A DNA stretch of 64,000 nucleotides from Pseudomonas fluorescens (GCF_902498065.1 NZ_CABVIR010000008.1:272032-336031); one strand, 5' to 3'. Shown: positions 42,736 through 57,627, counted from the first letter of the stretch. Notes: generated by a model not told the origin, from the letters alone. Made by a program: numbers and translations.

Positions 42736-43334
42736 CCCAGCAGCTCCTCGAATTTCTTCACGGCCGACACGGTGATCAACACCTTGTCGTATGCGATCAG
42801 ACTAACTGGATCGGAACCTTGCACGTCACGTACATCAACGTGTGGCAGGTTGCGAGCAGCCAGGTACAGGTTCTGATCAACCACTTCAGACACGATCAAG
42901 ACGTCAGTCAGGCCCATGCCGGTCAGTTTGTTCAGCAGATCTTTGGTCTTCGGTGCATCAACAGCGAAGTCCTGAACCACAACCAGACGATCAGTACGCA
43001 CCAGCTCAGCAAGGATGGAACGCATTGCTGCGCGGTACATCTTCTTGTTCAGCTTCTGGGTGTGATCCTGAGGACGAGCTGCGAAAGTGGTACCGCCGCC
43101 ACGCCAGATTGGGCTACGGATAGTACCGGCACGAGCACGGCCAGTACCTTTCTGACGCCATGGGCGCTTACCGCCACCACGAACGTCGGAACGGGTCTTT
43201 TGCTGCTTGGAACCTTGACGGCCGCCGGCCATGTAGGCCACGACTGCTTGGTGAACCAGCGTCTCGTTGAATTCGCCGCCAAATGTCAGTTCGGAAACTT
43301 CGATCGCTTGAGCGTCATTTACATTTAATTGCAT
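42732..43334 (-). CDS. rplD: Ribosomal protein L4
   Basis: 200 aa. The extended loop reaching into the exit tunnel ([20 protein letters not shown]) is intact and wild-type in appearance. In E. coli L4 autoregulates the S10 operon by binding its leader; the short leader before rpsJ here (about 60 bases) leaves little room for an E. coli-like structure. Confidence 0.98.
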
Positions 43335-43346
43335 GTCAGCTTCCCC

Positions 43347-43982
43347 TTAACCGCGAGCCTTGGCTGCTGGACGTACAACCAAGTTGCCGCCAGTAGCGCC
43401 AGGAACAGCGCCCTTGACCAACAACAGATTGCGTTCAGCGTCCACGCGCACTACTTCGAGGGACTGCACGGTCACGCGCTCAGCGCCCATATGACCGGAC
43501 ATTTTTTTGCCCTTGAATACACGACCAGGAGTCTGGCACTGGCCGATAGAGCCTGGAACGCGGTGGGACACGGAGTTACCGTGGGTATTATCTTGCCCGC
43601 GGAAGTTCCAACGCTTGATCGTACCCTGGAAGCCTTTACCTTTGGACTGACCGGTTACATCAACCAGTTGACCAGCAGCGAAGATTTCAGCGTTGATCAG
43701 ATCGCCGGCCTGGTACTCGCCTTCTTCAAGACGGAATTCCATTACGGTACGACCAGCGGCAACGTTCGCCTTAGCGAAGTGGCCAGCCTGAGCAGCTGTA
43801 ACACGCGAAGCACGACGCTCGCCTACAGTGACTTGCACTGCACGATAGCCATCGGTCTCTTCAGTTTTGAACTGGGTGACGCGATTCGGCTCGATCTCAA
43901 TGACCGTGACCGGAATGGAGACACCTTCTTCGGTGAAAATACGGGTCATACCGCATTTACGACCGACTACACCAATAGTCAT
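43347..43982 (-). CDS. rplC: Ribosomal protein L3
   Basis: 211 aa, starting MTIGVVGRKCGMTRIFTEEG at the ATG 43982 with GAGG 9 bases upstream. The methylated-Gln loop region is RVPGSIGQCQTPGRVFKGKK. An early 50S assembly protein reaching the peptidyl-transferase centre. Confidence 0.98.
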   Translation of the reverse strand: MTIGVVGRKCGMTRIFTEEGVSIPVTVIEIEPNRVTQFKTEETDGYRAVQVTVGERRASRVTAAQAGHFAKANVAAGRTVMEFRLEEGEYQAGDLINAEIFAAGQLVDVTGQSKGKGFQGTIKRWNFRGQDNTHGNSVSHRVPGSIGQCQTPGRVFKGKKMSGHMGAERVTVQSLEVVRVDAERNLLLVKGAVPGATGGNLVVRPAAKARG

Positions 43983-44062
43983 GTTGTAAACCTCATGAGT
44001 GTACGGGGCTTTCACCCGCTATGGCCGCCCATTTCAGAGCGTTACACGACTAAGACCGAGTC

Positions 44063-44374
44063 TTAGCCGAGGCTGATCTGCACTTCCACACCGGCCGCAA
44101 GATCAAGCTTCATAAGAGCATCAACGGTTTTATCCGTTGGCTGGACGATGTCCAGAACGCGCTTATGAGTACGGATCTCGTACTGGTCACGCGCGTCTTT
44201 GTTGACGTGCGGGGAGACCAGAACGGTGAACCGCTCTTTACGGGTAGGCAGTGGAATTGGACCACGCACTTGAGCACCAGTACGTTTCGCGGTTTCCACG
44301 ATTTCCTGGGTGGATTGGTCGATCAGGCGATGGTCAAAAGCCTTCAACCTGATACGGATTTGCTGATTTTGCAT
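44063..44374 (-). CDS. rpsJ: Ribosomal protein S10 (NusE)
   Basis: 103 aa, starting [20 protein letters not shown]. It is both a 30S head protein and the NusE transcription factor that joins NusG to the ribosome and NusB to rRNA antitermination. First gene of the S10 operon, transcribed from the near-consensus promoter about 60 bp upstream. Confidence 0.98.
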
Positions 44375-44436
44375 TGGATTTCAGACTCCGGCTGCTATTC
44401 CCACCGAGCGCAATACGCCCGTTAAAAGGAGGCGCA

Positions 44437-44465
44437 ATTCTATAGACGCCCCAGATAGGTGTCAA
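44437..44465 (-). promoter_or_regulatory. S10-operon promoter
   Basis: Minus strand: TTGACA (44465-44460), 17-bp spacer, TAGAAT (44442-44437). It lies between the tuf terminator and rpsJ; the start of transcription would be near 44430, followed by AGGAGG-like sequence in GCGCCTCCTTTT. Confidence 0.85.
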
Positions 44466-44471
44466 CCCAAT

Positions 44472-44502
44472 AAAAAAGCCCCCGCTAAGCGGGGGCTTTT
44501 TC
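44472..44502 (-). terminator. Terminator of the str operon after tuf
   Basis: AAAGCCCCCGC-TAA-GCGGGGGCTTT is a GC-rich stem followed by TTTTTTA on the minus strand. It is 28 bases past the tuf stop, separating str from S10 transcription. Confidence 0.92.
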
Positions 44503-44530
44503 AACTCATCAAAGTTAACTCAAAAAGAGC

Positions 44531-45724
44531 TTACTCGATGATTTTGGCTACGACGCCAGCGCCGACGGTACGACCGCCTTCACGGATAGCGAAACGCAGA
44601 CCGTCTTCCATTGCGATGGTTTTGATCAGGGTAACAGTCATTTGAATGTTGTCACCTGGCATTACCATTTCAACGCCTTCTGGCAGCTCGCAGTTACCAG
44701 TCACGTCAGTAGTACGGAAGTAGAACTGTGGACGGTAGCCTTTGAAGAACGGAGTATGACGACCGCCTTCTTCCTTGCTCAGAACGTAAACTTCTGCAGT
44801 GAACTTGGTGTGCGGCTTAACCGAACCCGGCTTAACCAGAACCTGGCCACGCTCAACGTCGTCACGCTTGGTACCACGCAGCAGAACACCGCAGTTCTCG
44901 CCAGCACGACCTTCGTCGAGCAGCTTGCGGAACATTTCAACACCGGTGCAGGTGGTGACAGTAGTGTCACGCAGACCAACGATTTCCAGTGGATCTTGAA
45001 CGCGAACGATACCGCGCTCGATACGACCAGTCACAACAGTACCGCGACCCGAGATCGAGAATACGTCTTCGATTGGCATCAGGAACGGCTTGTCGGTCAG
45101 ACGAACTGGCTCTGGGATGTAGCTGTCCAGAGTTTCCACCAGCTTCTTAACAGCAGTGGTACCCATTTCGTTGTCGTCAAGACCTTCAAGAGCCATACGA
45201 GCAGAACCGATGATGATCGGAGTGTCGTCGCCCGGGAAGTCGTAAGTGCTCAGCAGATCGCGCACTTCCATCTCAACCAGTTCCAGCAGCTCAGCGTCGT
45301 CTACCAGGTCAGCCTTGTTCAGGAAAACCACGATGTACGGAACGCCTACCTGACGGGACAGCAGGATGTGCTCACGGGTTTGTGGCATCGGACCATCAGC
45401 GGCCGAGCAAACCAGGATAGCGCCGTCCATTTGAGCAGCACCGGTGATCATGTTCTTCACATAGTCAGCGTGACCTGGGCAGTCAACGTGAGCGTAGTGA
45501 CGGATCTTCGAGTTGTACTCAACGTGCGCGGTGTTGATGGTGATACCACGAGCCTTTTCTTCTGGTGCGCTGTCGATCTTGTCGAAAGCAACAACAGCCG
45601 AACCGAAAACTTCGGAGCAGACGCGAGTCAGAGCAGCAGTCAGAGTGGTTTTACCATGGTCAACGTGACCGATGGTGCCAACGTTGACGTGCGGTAGGGA
45701 ACGATCAAATTTTTCTTTAGCCAC
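44531..45724 (-). CDS. tuf: Elongation factor Tu
   Basis: 397 aa. G motifs GHVDHGKTTL, DCPGH and NKADL are complete; the kirromycin/pulvomycin contact regions look wild-type. EF-Tu brings aminoacyl-tRNA to the A site. This is the str-operon (tufA) copy, 31 bp after fusA. No second tuf is found in its usual place beside tRNA-Thr in this window. Confidence 0.98.
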   Translation of the reverse strand: MAKEKFDRSLPHVNVGTIGHVDHGKTTLTAALTRVCSEVFGSAVVAFDKIDSAPEEKARGITINTAHVEYNSKIRHYAHVDCPGHADYVKNMITGAAQMDGAILVCSAADGPMPQTREHILLSRQVGVPYIVVFLNKADLVDDAELLELVEMEVRDLLSTYDFPGDDTPIIIGSARMALEGLDDNEMGTTAVKKLVETLDSYIPEPVRLTDKPFLMPIEDVFSISGRGTVVTGRIERGIVRVQDPLEIVGLRDTTVTTCTGVEMFRKLLDEGRAGENCGVLLRGTKRDDVERGQVLVKPGSVKPHTKFTAEVYVLSKEEGGRHTPFFKGYRPQFYFRTTDVTGNCELPEGVEMVMPGDNIQMTVTLIKTIAMEDGLRFAIREGGRTVGAGVVAKIIE

Positions 45725-45755
45725 GACAATTAACTCCTAGCCTAAAGGGGCTGAA

Positions 45756-47861
45756 TCAGCCTTGTTTTTTGGTAACGGTTTCGACGATGTGCGACGGAGC
45801 CGTATTGTATTTTTTGAATTCCATAGAGTAGCTTGCGCGACCTTGGGACATGGAACGAACGTCGGTCGCATAACCGAACATCTCGCCCAACGGAACCTCG
45901 GCACGAATTACTTTACCGGAAACCGTATCTTCCATACCCAGGATCATGCCGCGACGACGGTTAAGGTCGCCCATCACGTCACCCATATAGTCTTCAGGTG
46001 TAACAACCTCTACCGCCATGATCGGCTCGAGCAACTCACCACCGCCCTTCTGGGCCAGTTGCTTGGTCGCCATGGAAGCAGCCACCTTAAACGCCATCTC
46101 GTTCGAGTCGACGTCGTGGTAGGAACCATCAAACACGGTAGCCTTCAGGCCGATCAGCGGATAACCGGCAACAACGCCGTTCTTCATCTGCTCTTCGATA
46201 CCCTTCTGGATAGCCGGGATGTATTCCTTAGGAACCACACCACCCACCACTTCGTTCACGAATTGCAGACCTTCCTGACCTTCGTCAGCAGGAGCAAAAC
46301 GGATCCAGCAGTGGCCGAACTGACCACGACCGCCGGACTGACGAACGAACTTGCCTTCGATTTCACAGTTCTTCGTGATGCGCTCACGATAGGAAACCTG
46401 AGGCTTACCGATGTTGGCTTCAACGTTGAACTCGCGGCGCATCCGGTCAACCAGGATGTCCAGGTGCAACTCGCCCATGCCGGAGATGATCGTTTGACCA
46501 GTCTCCTCATCAGTCTTGACGCGGAAAGATGGATCTTCCTGAGCAAGCTTGCCCAGAGCGATACCCATTTTTTCCTGGTCATCCTTGGTCTTAGGTTCTA
46601 CGGCAACCGAAATAACCGGCTCCGGGAAGTCCATGCGAACCAGGATGATTGGCTTGTCAGCGCTGCACAAGGTTTCGCCAGTGGTGACGTCCTTCATGCC
46701 GATCAAGGCCGCGATGTCACCAGCGCGCACTTCCTTGATTTCTTCACGGGCGTTTGCGTGCATTTGCACCATACGACCCACGCGCTCTTTCTTGCCTTTA
46801 ACCGAGTTGATCACGCCGTCGCCGGAGGCCAACACGCCCGAGTAAACACGGACGAAGGTCAAAGTACCCACGAATGGGTCGGTAGCGATTTTGAAAGCCA
46901 GAGCCGAGAACGGCTCGCTGTCATCTGCATGACGCTCCATCTGCTTTTCCTCGTCATCAGGGTCAGTACCCTTGATGGCAGGAATGTCAGTTGGAGCAGG
47001 CAGGTAATCGATAACGGCGTCGAGAACCAGGGGAACGCCCTTGTTCTTGAAGGAAGAACCGCAAACAGCCAGGACGATTTCGCCAGCGATAGTACGCTGA
47101 CGCAGAGCGGCCTTGATTTCCGCGTTGGTGAGTTCTTCACCTTCGAGGTACTTGTTCATCAGTTCTTCGCTGGCTTCGGCCGCAGCCTCAACCATGTTGC
47201 CGCGCCACTCGTCAGCCAGTTCCTGCAGCTCAGCAGGGATAGGCTTGCGAACTGGAACCATGCCTTTGTCGGAGTCATTCCAGTAAACAGCTTCCATAGC
47301 CATCAGATCGATCTGACCCTGGAAGTTGTCTTCGGAACCGATAGCCAATTGGATTGGCACCGGAGTGTGACCCAGACGCTGCTTGATCTGGCCGATCACG
47401 CGCAGGAAGTTTGCACCAGCACGGTCCATCTTGTTTACGTAAACAAGACGTGGAACGCCGTACTTGTTGGCTTGACGCCATACGGTTTCCGACTGAGGCT
47501 CAACACCCGAGGTGCCGCAGAACACAACGACCGCGCCGTCGAGAACACGCAGGGAACGCTCAACTTCAATAGTGAAGTCAACGTGGCCCGGGGTGTCGAT
47601 GACGTTGAAACGGTATTGGTCCTTGTGCTGCTTCTCGGAACCCTGCCAGAAGGCGGTAATGGCAGCAGAAGTAATGGTAATACCACGCTCCTGCTCCTGA
47701 ACCATCCAGTCTGTGGTCGCGGCGCCGTCATGCACCTCGCCCATTTTGTGACTTTTGCCAGTGTAAAAAAGGACGCGCTCGGTGGTGGTGGTTTTACCAG
47801 CATCCACGTGAGCAACGATACCAATGTTACGGTAGCGGTTAATCGGTGTTGTACGAGCCAT
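45756..47861 (-). CDS. fusA: Elongation factor G
   Basis: 701 aa, five-domain translocase. GTPase motifs AHVDAGKTTTTER, DTPGHVDF and NKMDRAGA are present; domain IV tip and domain V (RGMILGMEDTVSGKVIRAEV) are complete. Its place in the str operon makes it the fusA1 type of Pseudomonas. It lies 30 bp after rpsG and is translated before tuf. Confidence 0.98.
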   Translation of the reverse strand: MARTTPINRYRNIGIVAHVDAGKTTTTERVLFYTGKSHKMGEVHDGAATTDWMVQEQERGITITSAAITAFWQGSEKQHKDQYRFNVIDTPGHVDFTIEVERSLRVLDGAVVVFCGTSGVEPQSETVWRQANKYGVPRLVYVNKMDRAGANFLRVIGQIKQRLGHTPVPIQLAIGSEDNFQGQIDLMAMEAVYWNDSDKGMVPVRKPIPAELQELADEWRGNMVEAAAEASEELMNKYLEGEELTNAEIKAALRQRTIAGEIVLAVCGSSFKNKGVPLVLDAVIDYLPAPTDIPAIKGTDPDDEEKQMERHADDSEPFSALAFKIATDPFVGTLTFVRVYSGVLASGDGVINSVKGKKERVGRMVQMHANAREEIKEVRAGDIAALIGMKDVTTGETLCSADKPIILVRMDFPEPVISVAVEPKTKDDQEKMGIALGKLAQEDPSFRVKTDEETGQTIISGMGELHLDILVDRMRREFNVEANIGKPQVSYRERITKNCEIEGKFVRQSGGRGQFGHCWIRFAPADEGQEGLQFVNEVVGGVVPKEYIPAIQKGIEEQMKNGVVAGYPLIGLKATVFDGSYHDVDSNEMAFKVAASMATKQLAQKGGGELLEPIMAVEVVTPEDYMGDVMGDLNRRRGMILGMEDTVSGKVIRAEVPLGEMFGYATDVRSMSQGRASYSMEFKKYNTAPSHIVETVTKKQG

Positions 47862-47891
47862 AAAGCCCTCGCAAAATTAGTGACGCTAAAA

Positions 47892-48362
47892 TTAGAAGCG
47901 GTAGTGCGAGAAAGCCTTGTTGGCTTCAGCCATACGGTGCACGTCTTCACGCTTCTTAACTGCAGCACCTTTGCCTTCAGCAGCGTCCAACAGTTCGCCA
48001 GCCAAACGCAGGGCCATAGACTTCTCGCCGCGCTTACGGGCGAAGTCTACCAACCAGCGCATTGCCAGAGCGTTACGACGGGACGGACGAACTTCGACCG
48101 GAACCTGGTAAGTAGCACCGCCTACACGGCGCGACTTTACTTCGACCAGCGGAGCGATGGCGTCGAGAGCTTTCTCGAAGATTTCCAGGGGGTCGCTGTT
48201 CTTGCGTTCTTTAACCTTTTCCAGCGCGCCATAAACGATACGCTCGGCAACGGCTTTCTTGCCGCTTTCCATCACGTGGTTCATGAACTTGGCCAGGATC
48301 TGGCTGCCGTATTTTGGATCGTCAAGCACTTCGCGCTTGGCTGCTACGCGTCTTCTTGGCAT
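47892..48362 (-). CDS. rpsG: Ribosomal protein S7
   Basis: 156 aa, starting [20 protein letters not shown]. It organises the 30S head and in E. coli represses str-operon translation through the rpsL-rpsG intercistronic region; here that region is 119 bp (48363-48481), long enough for such a structure, which I have not folded. Confidence 0.98.
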
Positions 48363-48481
48363 GGATAAGCCCTCAAACGGTCTTCAGGTTCGCTCGGAAT
48401 CGGTGCCCTTTCGGGACGCCTCCGACCTTACTCTTATCGACTCAGAAAAATAGATGATTCAGTTTTTACAAAAAGCCACTA

Positions 48482-48853
48482 CTACTTAGGCTTCTTGGTA
48501 CCGTACTTCGAACGACCTTGGTTACGACCTTTAACGCCGGAAGTATCCAAAGAGCCGCGAACGGTGTGGTAACGAACACCTGGCAAGTCTTTTACACGGC
48601 CGCCACGGATCAGTACGACGCTGTGCTCTTGCAGGTTGTGGCCTTCACCGCCGATGTACGAGGAAACCTCGAAACCGTTGGTCAGACGCACACGGCATAC
48701 TTTACGCAGTGCCGAGTTAGGTTTTTTCGGCGTGGTGGTATACACACGAGTGCATACGCCACGACGTTGCGGGCAGTTCTGCAGCGCAGGCACGTCGGAT
48801 TTCTCGACGATACGCTTACGCGGCTGACGTACCAGCTGGTTGATAGTTGCCAT
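48482..48853 (-). CDS. rpsL: Ribosomal protein S12
   Basis: 123 aa. The streptomycin loop is wild-type (TTTPKKPNSALRK with Lys43; GGRVKDLPGVRYH with Lys88 and the Asp89 that RimO methylthiolates in E. coli). First gene of the str operon, about 90 bp downstream of a clear promoter. Confidence 0.98.
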   Translation of the reverse strand: MATINQLVRQPRKRIVEKSDVPALQNCPQRRGVCTRVYTTTPKKPNSALRKVCRVRLTNGFEVSSYIGGEGHNLQEHSVVLIRGGRVKDLPGVRYHTVRGSLDTSGVKGRNQGRSKYGTKKPK

Positions 48854-48944
48854 CTACTAGCTCCACTGTTGTCTTGCGACGCTATTGTCTTGCAAGAAAA
48901 GCAAAATGGCAGGAACGAATTCCCGCCAAATTTAGGGGTACAAG

Positions 48945-48973
48945 AGTCTAAAGAGGATCTTGCCCCCAGTCAA
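48945..48973 (-). promoter_or_regulatory. str-operon promoter
   Basis: Minus strand: TTGACT (48973-48968), 17-bp spacer, TAGACT (48950-48945). The leader to rpsL is about 85 bases and contains TTTCTTGCAAGACA-type AT-rich sequence. It lies between rpoC and rpsL. Confidence 0.75.
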
Positions 48974-49069
48974 GGCAAGGCCCCGACCTTCCCGCTCATC
49001 CAACCTCGACAAAATGTCTTGATTCGATGAACGGAACGACCAGGGCCTTACACTCATTTATCGCAGAAC

Positions 49070-52000
49070 TCAGTTACCGCTAGAGTTCAGCGCTTCGGTC
49101 AGTGCAGCTTCCACTTCACTGGCGCTTACGCGCAACGGTTTGTCAGCATCACGACGGCGTTTACGCTCGCTGTGATAAGCCAGACCGGTACCGGCCGGGA
49201 TCAGACGACCCACGACCACGTTTTCTTTCAGGCCACGCAAGTAATCGCGCTTGCCGGTTACCGCCGCTTCGGTCAGTACGCGAGTGGTTTCCTGGAAGGA
49301 AGCCGCCGAGATGAACGATTCGGTGGACAACGACGCCTTGGTGATACCCAGCAGCACGCGAGTGAACTTGGAAACGAATTTCTCGTCGCCAGCCAAACGT
49401 TCGTTCTCTACCAGTACGTGAGTCAATTCCATCTGGTCGCCCTTGATGAAACTGGAATCGCCGGATTCAGCGATTTCAACTTTACGCAGCATCTGACGCA
49501 GAATGGTCTCGATGTGCTTGTCGTTGATCTTCACGCCTTGCAGACGGTAAACGTCCTGGATTTCGTTCACGATGTACTTGGCCAGCGCACTCACACCCAG
49601 CAGACGCAGGATGTCGTGTGGATCGCTCGGGCCGTCGGAGATGACTTCGCCGCGGTTTACCTGTTCGCCTTCGAAGACGTTCAGGTGACGCCACTTCGGA
49701 ATCAGCTCTTCGTACGGATCGCTACCGTCGTTCGGGGTGATAACCAGACGGCGCTTGCCTTTGGTCTCTTTACCGAACGCGATGGTGCCGCTGACTTCAG
49801 CCAGAATCGAGGCTTCTTTCGGACGACGGGCTTCGAACAAGTCGGCAACACGCGGCAGACCACCGGTGATGTCACGGGTCTTCGAAGTCTCTTGCGGAAT
49901 ACGAGCGATAACATCACCGATCGCGATTTTCGCACCATCCGCAACACCGACGAGGGCGTTGGCAGGCAGGAAGTACTGAGCAATTACGTCGGTACCCGGC
50001 AGCAAGAGATCCTTACCGTTGTCATCAACCATCTTCACAGCAGGACGGATATCTTTACCGGCAGCTGGACGGTCTTTGGCGTCGAGTACTTCAATGTTGG
50101 TCATACCGGTCAATTCGTCAGTCTGACGCTTGATCGTGATGCCTTCTTCCATGCCCACGTAGGTCACGGTACCTTTCATTTCGGTAACGATTGGGTGAGT
50201 GTGCGGATCCCACTTGGCCACGATTGCGCCAGCGTCGACCTTGTCACCTTCTTTAACCGAAATCACAGCACCGTACGGCAGCTTGTAGCGCTCGCGCTCA
50301 CGACCGAAGTCATCAGCGATTGCCAGCTCACCGGAACGGGATACAGCCACCAGGCAGCCATCCACTCGCTCAACGTGTTTCAGGTTATGCAGACGGACGG
50401 TACCGCCATTCTTCACCTGAACGCTGTCGGCTGCGGAGGTCCGGCTTGCCGCACCACCGATGTGGAACGTACGCATGGTCAGCTGGGTACCCGGCTCACC
50501 GATGGACTGGGCAGCGATAACGCCGACCGCTTCACCAATGTTCACCTGGTGACCACGAGCCAGGTCACGGCCGTAGCACTTGGCGCAAATACCGTAGCGG
50601 GTTTCGCAGCTGATTGGCGAACGCACGATCACTTCGTCGATGCTGTTCAGCTCGATGAACTCGACCCACTTCTCGTCTACCAGCGTGCCGGCAGGAACGA
50701 TAACTTCTTCAGTACCTGGCTTGAACACGTCACGGGCGATGACACGGCCCAATACGCGCTCACCCAACGGCTCAACAACGTCACCGCCTTCAATGTGCGG
50801 AGTCATTACCAGGCCATGCTCGGTGCCGCAATCGATCTCGGTCACAACCAGATCCTGCGCCACGTCTACCAGACGACGAGTCAGGTAACCGGAGTTCGCA
50901 GTTTTCAACGCGGTATCCGCCAGACCTTTACGAGCACCGTGAGTCGAGATGAAGTACTGAAGTACGCTCAAACCTTCACGGAAGTTCGCAGTAATCGGCG
51001 TTTCGATGATGGAACCGTCCGGCTTGGCCATCAGGCCACGCATACCGGCGAGCTGACGGATCTGCGCAGCAGAACCCCGTGCGCCCGAGTCGGCCATCAT
51101 GTACATCGAGTTGAAAGATTCCTGGTCGACTTCGACGCCATGACGGTCGATGACTTTCTCTTTCGAGAGGTTGGCCATCATCGCCTTGGAAACTTCGTCG
51201 TTCGCCTTGGACCAAAGGTCGATCACTTTGTTGTACTTCTCGCCCTGGGTTACCAGGCCGGAGGCGTACTGACTTTCGATCTCTTTCACTTCGTCGGTGG
51301 CAGCACCGATGATGCGGGCTTTTTCATCCGGGATAACGAAGTCGTTAACACCGATGGAAACGCCGGAAATGGTCGAATAGGCAAAACCGGTGTACATCAA
51401 CTGGTCAGCGAAGATCACGGTCTCTTTCAAACCAACCACGCGATAGCATTGGTTGATCAGCTTGGAGATCGCTTTTTTCTTCATCGGCTGGTTGACGACG
51501 TCGTACGACAGACCAGGTGGAACAACCTGGAACAACAGCGCACGGCCGACAGTGGTGTCGACGATACGGGTGTTCTTGACGCTGCCACCATCACGATCGT
51601 TGACAGTTTCGTTGATCCGCACTTTGACCTTGGCGTGCAGTGCGGCTTCGCCGGCACGGAACACACGGTCAACTTCCTGCAGATCCGCGAAGACACGACC
51701 TTCGCCCTTGGCGTTGATCGCTTCACGAGTCATGTAGTACAGACCCAATACAACGTCCTGCGACGGAACGATGATTGGCTCACCGTTGGCTGGCGACAGA
51801 ATGTTGTTGGTCGACATCATCAACGCACGCGCTTCCAGCTGGGCTTCCAGCGTCAGCGGTACGTGCACGGCCATTTGGTCGCCGTCGAAGTCGGCGTTGT
51901 ACGCAGCACAGACCAGAGGATGCAGCTGGATAGCCTTACCTTCGATCAGTACCGGTTCAAACGCCTGGATACCCAGACGGTGAAGGGTCGGTGCACGGTT

Positions 52001-53269
52001 GAGGAGAACCGGGTGTTCACGGATCACTTCAGCGAGAACGTCCCAAACTTCCGGCAGCTCGCGCTCGACCATCTTCTTGGCGGCTTTGATGGTGGTCGCG
52101 AGACCACGCATTTCCAGCTTGCCGAAAATGAACGGTTTGAACAGCTCGAGAGCCATTTTCTTCGGCAGACCGCACTGGTGCAGACGCAGGGTCGGACCTA
52201 CGGTAATTACCGAACGGCCAGAGTAGTCAACACGCTTACCGAGCAAGTTCTGACGGAAACGACCTTGCTTACCCTTGATCATGTCAGCCAGGGATTTCAG
52301 AGGACGCTTGTTGGAACCGGTGATAGCGCGGCCACGACGACCGTTGTCGAGCAGTGCATCGACAGCTTCCTGCAACATACGCTTTTCGTTGCGAACGATG
52401 ATGTCCGGAGCGGACAGATCGAGCAGACGCTTCAAGCGGTTGTTACGGTTGATCACTCGACGATACAGATCGTTGAGGTCGGAAGTCGCGAAGCGACCGC
52501 CATCCAGCGGGACCAGTGGACGCAGATCCGGCGGCAGAACCGGCAGAACGGTCAGCACCATCCATTCTGGAAGGTTGCCGGAACCCTGGAAGGCCTCCAT
52601 CAACTTCAGACGCTTGGAAAGCTTCTTGATTTTGGTTTCGGAGTTGGTTTGCGGAATTTCTTCACGCAGACGGCCAATCTCGTGCTCCAGATCGATAGCG
52701 TGCAGCAGTTCGCGGACAGCTTCGGCACCCATGCGGGCATCGAAATCGTCGCCGAACTCTTCCAGCGCTTCGAAGTACTGCTCGTCGTTCAGCAGCTGAC
52801 CCTTTTCAAGGGTGGTCATGCCTGGATCGATAACGACATAGCTCTCGAAGTAGAGAACGCGTTCGATATCACGCAGGGTCATGTCCATCAGCAAACCGAT
52901 ACGCGACGGCAGCGATTTCAGGAACCAGATGTGGGCAACTGGCGAGGCCAGTTCGATGTGCGCCATGCGCTCACGACGAACTTTAGCCAGCGCGACTTCA
53001 ACGCCGCACTTCTCGCAGATCACACCACGGTGCTTCAAGCGCTTGTACTTACCGCACAGGCACTCGTAATCCTTTACCGGGCCAAAGATCTTGGCGCAGA
53101 ACAGGCCGTCACGCTCAGGTTTGAACGTACGGTAGTTGATGGTTTCCGGCTTTTTAACTTCACCGAACGACCACGAACGGATCATCTCAGGCGATGCCAA
53201 TCCAATACGGATGGCGTCGAACTCTTCGACTTGACCCTGGTTTTTCAGCAAATTCAGTAGGTCTTTCAA
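49070..53269 (-). CDS. rpoC: RNA polymerase beta' subunit
   Basis: 1399 aa. The N-terminal zinc finger (CLCGKYKRLKHRGVICEKCG), the catalytic Mg-binding loop NADFDGDQM, the bridge helix/trigger loop (MADSGARGSAAQIRQLAGMR) and the second zinc cluster (CETRYGICAKCYGRDLARG) are all present. The ATG has AGGAAAGG upstream and is 64 bp after rpoB. No truncation or insertion is visible. Confidence 0.98.
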   Translation of the reverse strand: MKDLLNLLKNQGQVEEFDAIRIGLASPEMIRSWSFGEVKKPETINYRTFKPERDGLFCAKIFGPVKDYECLCGKYKRLKHRGVICEKCGVEVALAKVRRERMAHIELASPVAHIWFLKSLPSRIGLLMDMTLRDIERVLYFESYVVIDPGMTTLEKGQLLNDEQYFEALEEFGDDFDARMGAEAVRELLHAIDLEHEIGRLREEIPQTNSETKIKKLSKRLKLMEAFQGSGNLPEWMVLTVLPVLPPDLRPLVPLDGGRFATSDLNDLYRRVINRNNRLKRLLDLSAPDIIVRNEKRMLQEAVDALLDNGRRGRAITGSNKRPLKSLADMIKGKQGRFRQNLLGKRVDYSGRSVITVGPTLRLHQCGLPKKMALELFKPFIFGKLEMRGLATTIKAAKKMVERELPEVWDVLAEVIREHPVLLNRAPTLHRLGIQAFEPVLIEGKAIQLHPLVCAAYNADFDGDQMAVHVPLTLEAQLEARALMMSTNNILSPANGEPIIVPSQDVVLGLYYMTREAINAKGEGRVFADLQEVDRVFRAGEAALHAKVKVRINETVNDRDGGSVKNTRIVDTTVGRALLFQVVPPGLSYDVVNQPMKKKAISKLINQCYRVVGLKETVIFADQLMYTGFAYSTISGVSIGVNDFVIPDEKARIIGAATDEVKEIESQYASGLVTQGEKYNKVIDLWSKANDEVSKAMMANLSKEKVIDRHGVEVDQESFNSMYMMADSGARGSAAQIRQLAGMRGLMAKPDGSIIETPITANFREGLSVLQYFISTHGARKGLADTALKTANSGYLTRRLVDVAQDLVVTEIDCGTEHGLVMTPHIEGGDVVEPLGERVLGRVIARDVFKPGTEEVIVPAGTLVDEKWVEFIELNSIDEVIVRSPISCETRYGICAKCYGRDLARGHQVNIGEAVGVIAAQSIGEPGTQLTMRTFHIGGAASRTSAADSVQVKNGGTVRLHNLKHVERVDGCLVAVSRSGELAIADDFGRERERYKLPYGAVISVKEGDKVDAGAIVAKWDPHTHPIVTEMKGTVTYVGMEEGITIKRQTDELTGMTNIEVLDAKDRPAAGKDIRPAVKMVDDNGKDLLLPGTDVIAQYFLPANALVGVADGAKIAIGDVIARIPQETSKTRDITGGLPRVADLFEARRPKEASILAEVSGTIAFGKETKGKRRLVITPNDGSDPYEELIPKWRHLNVFEGEQVNRGEVISDGPSDPHDILRLLGVSALAKYIVNEIQDVYRLQGVKINDKHIETILRQMLRKVEIAESGDSSFIKGDQMELTHVLVENERLAGDEKFVSKFTRVLLGITKASLSTESFISAASFQETTRVLTEAAVTGKRDYLRGLKENVVVGRLIPAGTGLAYHSERKRRRDADKPLRVSASEVEAALTEALNSSGN

Positions 53270-53333
53270 GGCCTTTCCTCCTGGCGGAGCAGAGAGCGGG
53301 CAATCCTGCCCCGCTCTCGATTCGCGTCACGTG

Positions 53334-57407
<4,074 letters not shown>

Positions 57408-57552
57408 CAGCGTTCCCCAGCTTGGTCACCTGCTTGTTTGGCCCCTCCCGACGGGAGCAGCCAGAAAATCGTGCAAACCCCATGGTTTGCGCCACCGCAT
57501 CGGGTGGTTACAGCTCGTTACGAGCACCGACCCAGTCGGCTGCCAATAACGG

Positions 57553-57581
57553 AAAAAGGCCGGTGGCAAGAGCCACCAGCC
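57553..57581 (-). terminator. rplL-rpoB attenuator
   Basis: Minus strand: GGCTGGTGGC-TCTT-GCCACCGGCC then TTTTTCC. A stable 10-bp stem with a G-U/T mismatch and T5 in the middle of the rplL-rpoB gap, matching the partial terminator that tunes rpoBC expression in E. coli. Confidence 0.85.
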
Positions 57582-57627
57582 ATCAGCCTTTCGCTTAACG
57601 CTCGGGCTGGAGGAGCAAAGTCGATGC